Shown in pieces: positions 1-8,786 of a stretch of DNA of 64,000 bases; position 1 is the stretch's first letter, and each line of letters starts with the position of its first letter. The notes under the pieces were generated by a model. That model saw nothing but the letters and a program-made list of their open reading frames with translations, was not told the origin of the DNA and ran no database searches. Origin of the DNA: Verrucomicrobiaceae bacterium. Lineage in GTDB: Bacteria > Verrucomicrobiota > Verrucomicrobiia > Verrucomicrobiales > Verrucomicrobiaceae. The translations under genes and the position numbers were made by a program. The stretch spans positions 1 through 64,000 of the forward strand of contig JAIXSY010000024.1 of the NCBI GenBank assembly GCA_027484445.1, in the 5' to 3' direction.

Positions 1-2
1 CC

Positions 3-3000
3 GCGACCTATTCACCAACCTCGGCGACAGCGGCCAGCGCTACAGTGACGATCACCAACTCTGACGCTGATGAAGGCAGTTTCACCTTCACTCTAAGCGG
101 TACGGGCATTGAACCTGAGATTGCCGTGGAACATCCACTGAACACCGATCTCTCCAGCGGAGTTTCCAGCATCAGCTTTGGCACCCAGCGAGTCGGGACA
201 AGCAGTGCAGCCAGGACCTTCACGATCTTCAACCGAGGAACGGACAACCTGATCATTAGCAACGCCGCCCTATCCACCACGACAGAATTCAGCCTGAACA
301 TCAGCGGCATGTCCAGCATCGTGGCTCCTGGGGGAAGCACCTCCTTTACCGCGACCTATTTACCGACCTCGACCGCAGCGGCCAGCGCCACGGTGACAAT
401 CATCAACTCTGACGACAACGAAGGTACATTTACTTTCACAGTCACGGGAACAGGGATTGATTCAGAAATTGGAATTGCAGGCAATACGGTCCCGATTGCG
501 AACGGTGATTCTTCCCCAAGCGCATGGGACGGCACGGATTTAGGCTCGGTTTCCATTGCCGGCACGGTCTCACAAATCTACTCCATCACTAACACAGGGG
601 ATGTGGACTTGGCCCTGACAGGCACTCCAGTGGTAGATATCAGTGGTCCTGATGCTGCGAACTTCGTGGTTGTGTCTGATCCAAACAGTCCCCTGAATGC
701 CCTCAACGGCATCTCAACCTTCGAAATTGAGTTCACACCTTCCAAGCTTGGCTTGCATGAAGCGCTGGTGACGATCCTGAGCGATGACAGCGATGAGCCA
801 GTCTTTACTTTCTCCATCCAGGGAACGGGAATCACACCGAGCGTGTTTGCCTACACTGCCGAGGGGTACAACGTGAGGCAAGGCTCCACCTCAGTCACCT
901 TCCTTGTCACCCGCACTTCAGGCACTTCTGCCACCTCGGTCAGGTTCACTACAATTGACGGTGGCCCGGCTGTGAACCGGCTGACCTATCAGGAAGGATT
1001 GGCGGGTGTTGATTACATCACCAAAGACGAGGTGCTGAATTTTGCTGAGAACGAGACGAGCAAATCTGTTACCGTCACCTTGATTCCCCGGACAGGTAAG
1101 CAGCCCCACCGTCGTTTCTTTGGTATTTTGAGCGAGGTGGCTACGGGGAATTCGGTTGTGCGCGACTGGGCGGTTGCACGCATCCTGGCATATGTAGATC
1201 CCACCGTCACCATCACTACGCCTTCGGCAACAGTGAATGCCGTCAGTTATGTGAGCCCGTACACGGTCAGCGGCACGGTGCGCGACTTTCAACTTTTCGG
1301 GATCGAGCGTGTTGAAGTCAGTCTAAACGGGGGGCCGCCGGTCAATGCGGTCCTGGGTACTGGCACTTCAGTAATCCCTTGGAGTCTGGCCATCACTCCC
1401 ACTGAAGGAGTTCTCAACACCATTACTGTCAAGGCATTCGATAATTTTGGCCTGGATGGCCCGTTCGCCACAAAAAGCTTCACTTTCACCCTCCACCGCA
1501 CACTCGGTATTGAACGCACGGCACCTATGGGGGTCGGGCTGGACGCCGCAGGAACTGTGGCGGTGGCCGTTACTCCAAGGACAGCCGTGAACCAGATCAC
1601 GGCTGCGAGGGTTCCAAACGCCAGCCCTCAGAATTACGGCGTCCGTGAAGGGTCTTCAGTGCGGCTCACCGCAACTCCGAAGGCAGGCCGGTCCTTCAGC
1701 CACTGGACTGGCCTTCCCGGAGGCACTGTGGTGTTCGGAAACGTGGCCTCCTTCACCATGCCAGCCTCTGACATCACCGGTGTGACCGCCCATTTTGTGG
1801 ACAACCCTTTCAACGGGCCTGCTGGTTCGTCGAACGTGTTTTACAGCCATGTTCGCCCTGCAATCTCTGGCCAGTATGGCAACGCCAGCCTTGGCTTTGT
1901 GACAGGCACGCTGGTTCCTTCTTCGGGAGTTTTTTCTGGCAGTATTCGGATTGGTGGAGTGACCCAGGCATTCGCGGGAAGCTTCTTCGGAGATGGCAGT
2001 TACCTCTTTACCGTTGGAACGACTCGTTCTTCATCGCTTAGCTTCACTGGCGGGCGGACACTGAGCCTTAGCTATTCGCTGATCGACAAAACCATCACAG
2101 CGACTGTGGTTCAGTCTGGCATCACTAGCTCTGGAATCTTGCAGCGTGGCATTTACAGTTCGACCAATCGAGTTCCGAACTCGCTCTTGAATGAAAGTTC
2201 CATCACAAGTGGCCCCTTGGTCAGGGGCTTCTACACGGCTGCACTTCTTCCCAAAACGCAGTCTCTGTCTCCAACGGTCTATCCACAGGGGGCCGGTTAT
2301 GGCTCTGTGACACTTTCCAACATGGGAACGGTTCTGTTCACAGGAGTTTTGGCAGACGGCACAGCCTTTACGGCCAGTGGTGGGTTAATCCCTGGAGACA
2401 ATGCACCGTTTTTTGCCCAACTTCTTACTCCCGGTGGAGCTCGTACCAACTTGGGAGGTAGCTTTGGCGGTATTCTTGCCTTTGATGTTGGCCAATCAGC
2501 TACCGATGTAACTGCTACCGACATTTTGTGGACCCGACCCACTGTCACAGCACAAGCTGGCAATACAGCGGCAGCCGCTGCTACACGGCTCTACACCAGT
2601 GGATGGCCATCAGGCATCACGGTGGATGCAGTCGGAGCTCTCTACTCGAAAACCACCACCATTCAGGCCAGCCTTGATTTGGATGTGCCAAACTCATCCA
2701 CAGGAAATGGTGAGCTGTTGTTCTCTGCTGGAAGACTCTCTGCTCCTGTTTCCGTCACCCAGTTCAATGTGTCGGGTAGCGCTGTAGCAAAAATTCCTGC
2801 GACCAATCCTGCCTTCACGTTGGCTGTTTCAGCGACTACCGGAGGCTTTAGCGGTGTCTTCACGCCGAACTGGTCGCCTTTGGCTGTGGCTAAACCCATC
2901 TTCAGGGGCATTGTGGTTGCCAAAGGAACGAGCAAGCGCGGTTATGGCTACTTCATTAGCAACGTGAATAACACGAGTGCTCAAGAGAGCGGCATGGTGC

Positions 3001-3017
3001 GACTGGGTCGTCCTTGA
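3..3017 (+). CDS. large repeat-rich surface/exported protein, 5' end outside the window
   Basis: The frame is open from base 3, so the true start lies upstream; the GTG at 45 falls inside a repeat and is not a credible start. Two choice-of-anchor D (ASPM/HYDIN-like Ig) modules are recognisable from the recurring pattern ATY.PTS..AASATVTI.NSD followed by FTFT..GTGI; the two copies start at bases 3 and 351, a 116-residue period. A third, more diverged module follows, then a Calx-beta-like segment (about bases 840-1180), an Ig-like segment, and an InlB B-repeat-like stretch ending in F.HWTG and MPASDITGVTAHF (about 1630-1810). The last 400 residues are Gly/Ser/Thr-rich and beta-predicted, probably a passenger or anchoring region. 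A role on the cell surface or in adhesion is inferred from domain type only. Confidence 0.85.
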   Translation, partial: ATYSPTSATAASATVTITNSDADEGSFTFTLSGTGIEPEIAVEHPLNTDLSSGVSSISFGTQRVGTSSAARTFTIFNRGTDNLIISNAALSTTTEFSLNISGMSSIVAPGGSTSFTATYLPTSTAAASATVTIINSDDNEGTFTFTVTGTGIDSEIGIAGNTVPIANGDSSPSAWDGTDLGSVSIAGTVSQIYSITNTGDVDLALTGTPVVDISGPDAANFVVVSDPNSPLNALNGISTFEIEFTPSKLGLHEALVTILSDDSDEPVFTFSIQGTGITPSVFAYTAEGYNVRQGSTSVTFLVTRTSGTSATSVRFTTIDGGPAVNRLTYQEGLAGVDYITKDEVLNFAENETSKSVTVTLIPRTGKQPHRRFFGILSEVATGNSVVRDWAVARILAYVDPTVTITTPSATVNAVSYVSPYTVSGTVRDFQLFGIERVEVSLNGGPPVNAVLGTGTSVIPWSLAITPTEGVLNTITVKAFDNFGLDGPFATKSFTFTLHRTLGIERTAPMGVGLDAAGTVAVAVTPRTAVNQITAARVPNASPQNYGVREGSSVRLTATPKAGRSFSHWTGLPGGTVVFGNVASFTMPASDITGVTAHFVDNPFNGPAGSSNVFYSHVRPAISGQYGNASLGFVTGTLVPSSGVFSGSIRIGGVTQAFAGSFFGDGSYLFTVGTTRSSSLSFTGGRTLSLSYSLIDKTITATVVQSGITSSGILQRGIYSSTNRVPNSLLNESSITSGPLVRGFYTAALLPKTQSLSPTVYPQGAGYGSVTLSNMGTVLFTGVLADGTAFTASGGLIPGDNAPFFAQLLTPGGARTNLGGSFGGILAFDVGQSATDVTATDILWTRPTVTAQAGNTAAAAATRLYTSGWPSGITVDAVGALYSKTTTIQASLDLDVPNSSTGNGELLFSAGRLSAPVSVTQFNVSGSAVAKIPATNPAFTLAVSATTGGFSGVFTPNWSPLAVAKPIFRGIVVAKGTSKRGYGYFISNVNNTSAQESGMVRLGRP

Positions 3018-3037
3018 ATGGCTTATGGGATCATTGT

Positions 3038-3065
3038 GAGGGAGAGGTGTGGGCACCTCTCTCTC
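3038..3065 (+). terminator. terminator-like hairpin after the surface protein gene
   Basis: A 12-bp stem (GAGGGAGAGGTG pairing with CACCTCTCTCTC, one G-U pair) closes a TGGG loop, beginning 20 bases after the stop codon. It is not followed by a clear T-run, so it is a terminator candidate or an mRNA 3'-stabilising hairpin. Confidence 0.55.
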
Positions 3066-3104
3066 CTTGCATTCAGGGCTCAAACTGCATGAATGAAAAG
3101 TTTT

Positions 3105-4526
3105 ATGAGTGAATGGTTTTACGCATTGGATGGACGCCAGCAAGGTCCTGTTTCCACCGAACAGCTCAAGCACTTGAGGGCTCAAAACGTTATTCTGGGT
3201 TCCAGCTTGGTTTGGTCAAATGGCATGCCCCAATGGGCTCCTTTCGATTCTGTGCTGCCCAGGTTGACCGGGACTGCAGCCTCCGATTCTGTCTGGCAAA
3301 CCCAAGCCAGTGTGGCTCAACAGACGGAGCCGCTGCGTCACTCCTTTGTCTTCAAAGGCACGACAGGGGAGTTTTTCAGAATCTGGATTGTCAACGTTGT
3401 GCTCACAGTTCTGACACTAGGCATTTACGCTGCTTGGGCCAAGGTCAGAACGCGTCGTTACTTTTATGGAAACCTCCATCTTGATGGAAAGCCGTTCGAC
3501 TTCACCGGTAATCCAATAGCGATCCTCAAAGGCGATCTCATTTTTGGTTCGCTGTTTTTGATTTATGTTGTGGCGGGTAGCGTGTTTCCGCCACTCGCGT
3601 TGGCGGTCATCCTCTTCATCGCCTTGTTGGCTCCTTGGTTGATTCAGAAGGCATTGCGGTTTCGAGCTCAAAACACAGTTTATCGGAATGTGCGAATGAG
3701 GTTTTTGGGCACGGCCAAAGAGTCCTATGTCGTCTTCATGGGGTTACTGCTTTTGATCCCATTCACGTTAGGATTTATCGTGCCTTACCTACAATATCGC
3801 CAGAAGCGTTACTTCCTGGGTCATTTGGCGTGGGGAAGCTGTGAGGCCAAAATGGAGGGTCGCGCAGGCTTTTTCTACAAGCTGTTTTTGAAGTGCCTTG
3901 GCTTGGTGCTGCTGGTCGCGGTGATTGGCAGTTTTGTTCTCGCGGGTTTGGGCGTGTCCAAAATGGGCTCAGCGCAGCCTGCATCAGCACATTCGGATTT
4001 GACCGTTGAAAATCATCCAGGCTCTCCCATGGAGGAGAAGACAGAATTGGATCGCCAGATTGAACGTGGCATTGAAGATGTCCTGAATCAAAATGCCAAC
4101 CTCTCCGAAGAAGAAAAAGAACAGATCCGTGAGAAGGCAAAGGCAAGTGCTCAAGGCATAATGTCGATGTTTTTGCCCGCAATCATCGTGATCTATGGCT
4201 TTGGGATCATCATGATGTTGTTTTATCAGGTTCGAACGTCGAATTACTGCATCAACACAACGCAATGGGGGCAATTGGGGAAACTTGAGTCCACTGTGCG
4301 ACTTCGCGATTTATTGTGGCTGTATTTGACCAATGGCATCGCTGTTTTGCTCTCGGTAGGGTTGCTCATTCCTTGGGTGCAAGTTCGCATGGCGAGATAC
4401 CGTGCCGATCACACTGCGCTGATCACGACAGCTAGTTTGGATGAAGTCTCACAAGCTGTAGCCTCTGAAGAGTTGGCTCTAGGTGATGCTGGTGCTGATA
4501 TCTTTGACTTTGAAATTGGCTTCTGA
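3105..4526 (+). CDS. GYF_2 domain plus DUF898 (YjgN-like) membrane protein
   Basis: The N-terminal 55 residues (MSEWFYALDG..QGPVS..., then W..GMPQW) are a GYF_2/DUF4339 domain. From about residue 80 a DUF898/YjgN-like region follows (FKGTTGEFFRIW, TLGIYAAWAKVRTRRYFYG) with several hydrophobic segments, interrupted by a charged loop of about 60 residues (about bases 3990-4150). DUF898 proteins are inner-membrane proteins of unknown function. An ATG at 3093 is also possible; 3105 was preferred because the GYF domain begins there and GAAAAG lies just upstream. The M48 protease gene starts one base after this stop, so the two are almost certainly co-transcribed; YjgN/M48 neighbours are known in other bacteria. 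Confidence 0.85.
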   Translation: MSEWFYALDGRQQGPVSTEQLKHLRAQNVILGSSLVWSNGMPQWAPFDSVLPRLTGTAASDSVWQTQASVAQQTEPLRHSFVFKGTTGEFFRIWIVNVVLTVLTLGIYAAWAKVRTRRYFYGNLHLDGKPFDFTGNPIAILKGDLIFGSLFLIYVVAGSVFPPLALAVILFIALLAPWLIQKALRFRAQNTVYRNVRMRFLGTAKESYVVFMGLLLLIPFTLGFIVPYLQYRQKRYFLGHLAWGSCEAKMEGRAGFFYKLFLKCLGLVLLVAVIGSFVLAGLGVSKMGSAQPASAHSDLTVENHPGSPMEEKTELDRQIERGIEDVLNQNANLSEEEKEQIREKAKASAQGIMSMFLPAIIVIYGFGIIMMLFYQVRTSNYCINTTQWGQLGKLESTVRLRDLLWLYLTNGIAVLLSVGLLIPWVQVRMARYRADHTALITTASLDEVSQAVASEELALGDAGADIFDFEIGF

Positions 4527-4527
4527 G

Positions 4528-5574
4528 ATGAATGTCTCGGGTATCTTCTATGATGGAGTTTCTTCCAAGGCTATAGACGTCGAGGTGGATTTATCCAAGC
4601 CAGGGTTCTTGATCATATCAGGGGCTGGAATTCAGCGTTCAGAGGTCTTGAGTTCTTGTGAACTCTCAGAGCCGTTGGGCCAAATGGCAAGGCACTTCAC
4701 GCTTCCCGATTTGGCACGAGTCGAAATCACAGATTTGAATTCGCTTTCCGCATGGGAAAAGTCCACAGGACGCCGAGGTGCATTGAACTGGGTCCATCAC
4801 ATCGAAAGCCGATGGTTATGGGTGATGAGTTTCAGCGCTTTCCTGCTCGCCTTCATCATTGCCATTTACATCTGGGTGCTACCTCTTGGCGCAAAGTGGC
4901 TAGCCTTCAAAATGCCGACTTCTGTGGCAGAAACAGCGAGTCGGCAGACCATGGATGCGATCGTGTCTCTGCTTGAATTCAAGGACTCCAAGCTACCTGA
5001 AGAGCAGAGAGCAAGAATTAGCGGTGAATTTCACAGGATGGTTCAAGAGATGCACAAAGGCAGCACCCTTCGCTATCGCCTTTTGTTTTTTGAGAATCCA
5101 ATGCCCAATGCATTTGCCTTACCCAATGGTCAGATCTGCATCACGGATAGCTTAGTGAAGATGGCCGAGAACGATCTGGAAGTGCTGGGTGTTCTCGCTC
5201 ATGAGATTGTGCATGTTCGTGAACAGCATGGAATGCGAAGCGTTTTGCAAAACTCAGCGGTATTTCTTATGTGGACACTCATGACAGGTGATGTGTCCAG
5301 TTTGGCAGGCATGGGCTCAGCGCTGCCAGCCATGTTGGCCCAAAGCGGATACTCTCGGGGCTTTGAGCAGGAAGCGGATCTAGGAGCCGCAGACTACATG
5401 ATCCAACGTGGATGGGGCGTTAAGCCACTCTGCGATCTTTTGCGCAAAATCGATCCTGAAGTGGCGAGCCTGAAGGCAGCAGAAGCTCTGTCAACGCATC
5501 CCCTCACTGAGAAAAGAATTCATCGACTGTTGGAGCACGAAAGAAAAACAAACCCAAAGCTTGAGCAGCGTTGA
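4528..5574 (+). CDS. membrane-anchored M48-family metallopeptidase
   Basis: Zinc peptidase with HEIVH at residues 225-229 and the downstream FEQEAD motif (third ligand Glu about 280), the standard M48 arrangement. Residues 1-90 form a separate N-terminal domain, a hydrophobic segment lies at about 98-118, and the catalytic domain is the C-terminal two thirds. The ATG at 4528 was chosen because it follows the upstream stop by one base; an earlier in-frame ATG at 4483 would lie inside the upstream gene. Likely function is membrane or envelope protein quality control with the DUF898 protein; substrate unknown. Confidence 0.88.
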   Translation: MNVSGIFYDGVSSKAIDVEVDLSKPGFLIISGAGIQRSEVLSSCELSEPLGQMARHFTLPDLARVEITDLNSLSAWEKSTGRRGALNWVHHIESRWLWVMSFSAFLLAFIIAIYIWVLPLGAKWLAFKMPTSVAETASRQTMDAIVSLLEFKDSKLPEEQRARISGEFHRMVQEMHKGSTLRYRLLFFENPMPNAFALPNGQICITDSLVKMAENDLEVLGVLAHEIVHVREQHGMRSVLQNSAVFLMWTLMTGDVSSLAGMGSALPAMLAQSGYSRGFEQEADLGAADYMIQRGWGVKPLCDLLRKIDPEVASLKAAEALSTHPLTEKRIHRLLEHERKTNPKLEQR

Positions 5575-5623
5575 CGACAACGGCTGAGTGACTTCAAGCC
5601 CGGAGATTGCTGCCATCAAAACT

Positions 5624-6721
5624 TCAGGGTTTCTTCCAGAATTGGAACCACTTTTTGGTAGGCTCAGGCACCTCCGTTTTAGGGACGGCACGACGAACCT
5701 CTGTTTTGATACGAGCAGGTCGTGGTGTAGGTGCAGGTCCTTCAATGACCACTGACATGTTTTTTGAAATCAGCTTTTGCAATCGAACGACATCCCAATT
5801 GGCAGTCCTCATGCAACCATGGCTAGAACTTCGTCCGATGGTCTGTCCGTGGGCTGTTCCATGAATGCCGATTCCAGGCTTGTTAAGTCCGATCCACATC
5901 ACGCCCACTGGATTGTTGGGGCCCATGGGTAGGTGATAGGCATGATGGGTTCGGACGCCATAGTTCAGCACGCCCTCATCCCAACGAAAAGTGGGCATCT
6001 GAGTGATGCCGACGATCTTCCACCGACCTGGAGGCGTGGCAAGATGGCCGCTGCCTGGTGTGATTGGCAGGCTGGCAACTAGCTTTTCTCCTTCATGAAG
6101 GCCTAACAGCTTCTCTTGGGTATTGATGTGAATGAAACGCTTTGAAACCAATTCAGGCACTTCAGGGATAGACGGAATGGCCTCCAAAAGCTCGATCAAG
6201 AAAGGTTCGGTAACGTTGGGGACTTTGACGGTGTCACCGGTTTTCAATGATACCATGTCAAGAGGCTGATTGATCCAGCTAATCAGCTCAGGTGATGTGT
6301 GAAATCGTTCGGTCAAAAACTCCAAAACCGAATCATAGGGGAGATACTTCTTCTTGCTCTGCAAGGACGGCCGGGATGGCAGTTCGCCGACGTGTTTCCA
6401 GTCTTGTTCTTGAATCGTGTATTGTGTGTAGAGTTCCCGAAAGTTGGAAAGATCCAATGCATGGTTTTCAACCTCGGTGAGGGGCAATCCGTGTGCGGTT
6501 TGGTAACGTTGAAGGGCTTTGGTGGTGAATTCCCCGGGACGTCCATCCACTTTTCCTGGGCTGAAAAGAGCGGCATCGAGAAATAGTTGCAGACGCAACA
6601 CGCTCTCGATGGGTTCGGGCGCTTTCGGGATGGTTTGTAAAGTGCTTGAAGACACCTCAGTCACCTGGCTACGAGCGTGAGCTGAAAAAACCAAGAGCAA
6701 GATAACAAAACAACATTTCAT
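5624..6721 (-). CDS. L,D-transpeptidase (YkuD) with peptidoglycan-binding domain
   Basis: The start at 6721 gives a clean signal peptide (MKCCFVILLLVFSAHA); an upstream ATG at 6757 adds 12 residues. Counted from that longer start, a PG_binding_1-like module lies at about 50-95 (DGRPGEFTTKALQRYQ), a LysM-like segment at about 140-182, and the YkuD domain at about 207-355 with HG at 299-300 and the active-site motif SHGCMR at 312-317 (Cys315). Such enzymes form 3-3 crosslinks or attach proteins to peptidoglycan in the periplasm. The C-terminal tail is basic and Pro/Lys-rich. It is convergent with the M48 gene, with about 50 bases between the two stops. Confidence 0.9.
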   Translation of the reverse strand: MKCCFVILLLVFSAHARSQVTEVSSSTLQTIPKAPEPIESVLRLQLFLDAALFSPGKVDGRPGEFTTKALQRYQTAHGLPLTEVENHALDLSNFRELYTQYTIQEQDWKHVGELPSRPSLQSKKKYLPYDSVLEFLTERFHTSPELISWINQPLDMVSLKTGDTVKVPNVTEPFLIELLEAIPSIPEVPELVSKRFIHINTQEKLLGLHEGEKLVASLPITPGSGHLATPPGRWKIVGITQMPTFRWDEGVLNYGVRTHHAYHLPMGPNNPVGVMWIGLNKPGIGIHGTAHGQTIGRSSSHGCMRTANWDVVRLQKLISKNMSVVIEGPAPTPRPARIKTEVRRAVPKTEVPEPTKKWFQFWKKP

Positions 6722-6923
6722 CAAGTGAACTCGAAAAAAGGGACTCGCTGACATCATTTCGGATCAAAGCAACATCCAGGCCTTTTTTCCAGAGCGAATG
6801 CCTAGCTGAATAACACATCGCGCAGTTTGAGGACCATGCTGTAGTGCGCAAACGCATCAGCGACATGTCATACAATCGTCACGCCGCCGACACTCACTCC
6901 ACACTTCATTTCTCCATCACACC

Positions 6924-8765
6924 ATGCGCCCTGTCTTCTGCCTGCTCACGGTCTCGCTGCTGCTCCTGCCCTGCAATGCGTCTGCGGATGAAGCGGTCGC
7001 GGCGAAGATGCGGGCGTTATTTCCAAAGGCGGATGCGGATCAAAGCGGCTCGCTGTCCTTGGCGGAGCAGGCGCGGGCGGTCGAGTTCGTGAAGGCGACC
7101 TACGGTGCGCAGTGGTCGCGGCAGATCGAAGTCATGTTTGGGCGTGCGGCAAAGGACGGGTCGGTCAGCGTGGAAGCGTGGCAGCGGGTGGTGGCGATCT
7201 TTGCGCAGCCACCGGCGAAGAAGACCGAGATGATCACCATGCGCGATGGTGTGCCGCTGGCCACCGATCTCTTTTTCCCATCGGGCGACGGGCCGTTTCC
7301 GGTAGTGCTCTCGCGCACGCCTTACAGCCGTGTGAAGCGCTCGCAGGAGGCCGCCAGCTTTGTGCGGCAGGGCTGGGTCTTCGTCATCCAGGACATGCGC
7401 GGCCGCTTTGACTCGAAAGGTGAAAACCTGCCCTTCATCGGCTGCGGTTGGGGCGAGCACGAGGATGGTGTGGACACCCTCGAGTGGCTCAAAAAGCAGC
7501 CGTGGTGCAACGGCCGCTTCGTTACCATCGGCGGCAGCGCGGGTGGCATCACGCAGAATCTCCTCGCTGGGGCTGCCCCGCAGGGGCTGAAGGCACAATA
7601 CATCAGCGTTGCCAGCTCCAGCATGTATGAAGGTGCCAGCTACATTGGCGGAGCCTTTCGCAAAGCGGATGTCGAAAACTGGATGACCGGCAACAAGTAT
7701 GACCCGCAGGCCCTGCAAATCGCTCGTGACCATCCGAACGACGACGACTACTGGGCGAAGTTTGATACCACAAAGCGCTTTGACCGCATGAATGTGCCTG
7801 CGGTGCATGTCGGCGGCTGGTTTGACATGTTTTTGCAGGGCACCATTGATCAATTCACCGGACGTCAGCATCGTGGCGCACCCGGAGCCAAAGGCACGCA
7901 GAAGCTCATCATTGGGCCCTGGCAGCATGCCATCGGCAAGATGCCTGCCGGTCAGCTCACCTTTCCGAATGCCACCCGCATCCCGCAGGCCTACGACGCG
8001 CTGCGCTGGTTCACTCATTATCTCAACGGCACGGACAACGGCATCGATAAAGAGCCCGCCGTCGCCTACTACGTCATGGGTGATACCAGCACGCCCGGCG
8101 CTCCCGGCAATGAATGGCGCTATGCCGATGACTGGCCCATCCCGGCGAAGGAAACGGCTGTGTATCTCACCGCCGACAAAAAGCTCTCGCTCAAAGCCCC
8201 CGAGGCAGGCGCGGCACCTCACGAATACACCTTCGATCCCGCGAGCCCTTGCCCCACCGTCGGAGGGCACAATCTCACCATCGACCGCGGCTCCATGGAC
8301 CAGCGGAAGATCGAGAGCCGCGATGACGTGCTCGTTTTCACCAGCGACGTGCTCGACAAGCCCGTCGAAGTCACCGGCCGCATCTTCGCAAAGATCTTCG
8401 TCTCCTCCAGCGCCGCCGATACCGACCTCTCCATCCGTCTTTGCGATGTCTATCCCGATGGTCGCAGCATGCTCATTGCCGAGGGCATGCAGCGCCTGCG
8501 CTACCGCAAGAGCCGTGAAAAACCCGAGCCGCTCACGCCCGGCCAGATCGAGGAGGTCAGCGTCGATTGCTGGTCCACCAGCCAGATCTTCAACACCGGC
8601 CACCGCGTCCGCGTCACCCTGACCTCCAGCAACTTCCCCCGCTTCGATGTGAACCCCGGCACCGCCCAGCCCTGGACCGAAACCGGCGAAAAGGTGAAAC
8701 AAACCAACCGCATCCACTGCGACGCCGAGCACCCTTCGCGGATCATCGTGCCGGTGGTGGAGTGA
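6924..8765 (+). CDS. secreted CocE/NonD-family hydrolase with N-terminal EF-hand
   Basis: Signal peptide (residues 1-21), then a canonical 12-residue EF-hand loop D37-A-D-Q-S-G-S-L-S-L-A-E48 and a degenerate second one near 77. An X-Pro dipeptidyl-peptidase S15/CocE alpha/beta-hydrolase domain follows from about 105, with nucleophile motif GGSAGG (Ser205), probable acid in GWFD (Asp301) and His in GPWQH (His335). The C-terminal 200 residues are the PepX_C-type beta-sandwich (TGRIFAKIFVSSSAADTDLS). The family cleaves acyl-ester or amide bonds, for example in cocaine esterase and glutaryl acylases; the substrate here is unknown. The EF-hand suggests calcium binding outside the cytoplasm. Confidence 0.88.
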   Translation: MRPVFCLLTVSLLLLPCNASADEAVAAKMRALFPKADADQSGSLSLAEQARAVEFVKATYGAQWSRQIEVMFGRAAKDGSVSVEAWQRVVAIFAQPPAKKTEMITMRDGVPLATDLFFPSGDGPFPVVLSRTPYSRVKRSQEAASFVRQGWVFVIQDMRGRFDSKGENLPFIGCGWGEHEDGVDTLEWLKKQPWCNGRFVTIGGSAGGITQNLLAGAAPQGLKAQYISVASSSMYEGASYIGGAFRKADVENWMTGNKYDPQALQIARDHPNDDDYWAKFDTTKRFDRMNVPAVHVGGWFDMFLQGTIDQFTGRQHRGAPGAKGTQKLIIGPWQHAIGKMPAGQLTFPNATRIPQAYDALRWFTHYLNGTDNGIDKEPAVAYYVMGDTSTPGAPGNEWRYADDWPIPAKETAVYLTADKKLSLKAPEAGAAPHEYTFDPASPCPTVGGHNLTIDRGSMDQRKIESRDDVLVFTSDVLDKPVEVTGRIFAKIFVSSSAADTDLSIRLCDVYPDGRSMLIAEGMQRLRYRKSREKPEPLTPGQIEEVSVDCWSTSQIFNTGHRVRVTLTSSNFPRFDVNPGTAQPWTETGEKVKQTNRIHCDAEHPSRIIVPVVE

Positions 8766-8786
8766 GTAAGCTGGCAAACTACGGTT

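Noticed and set aside
4483..4527. Upstream ATG for the M48 protease
   Set aside because: Lies inside the preceding gene; the ATG at 4528 directly follows that gene's stop.
7017..8777. 586-codon open frame on the minus strand across the CocE gene
   Set aside because: Antisense to a gene with clear motifs; its composition is a by-product of GC-rich codons.
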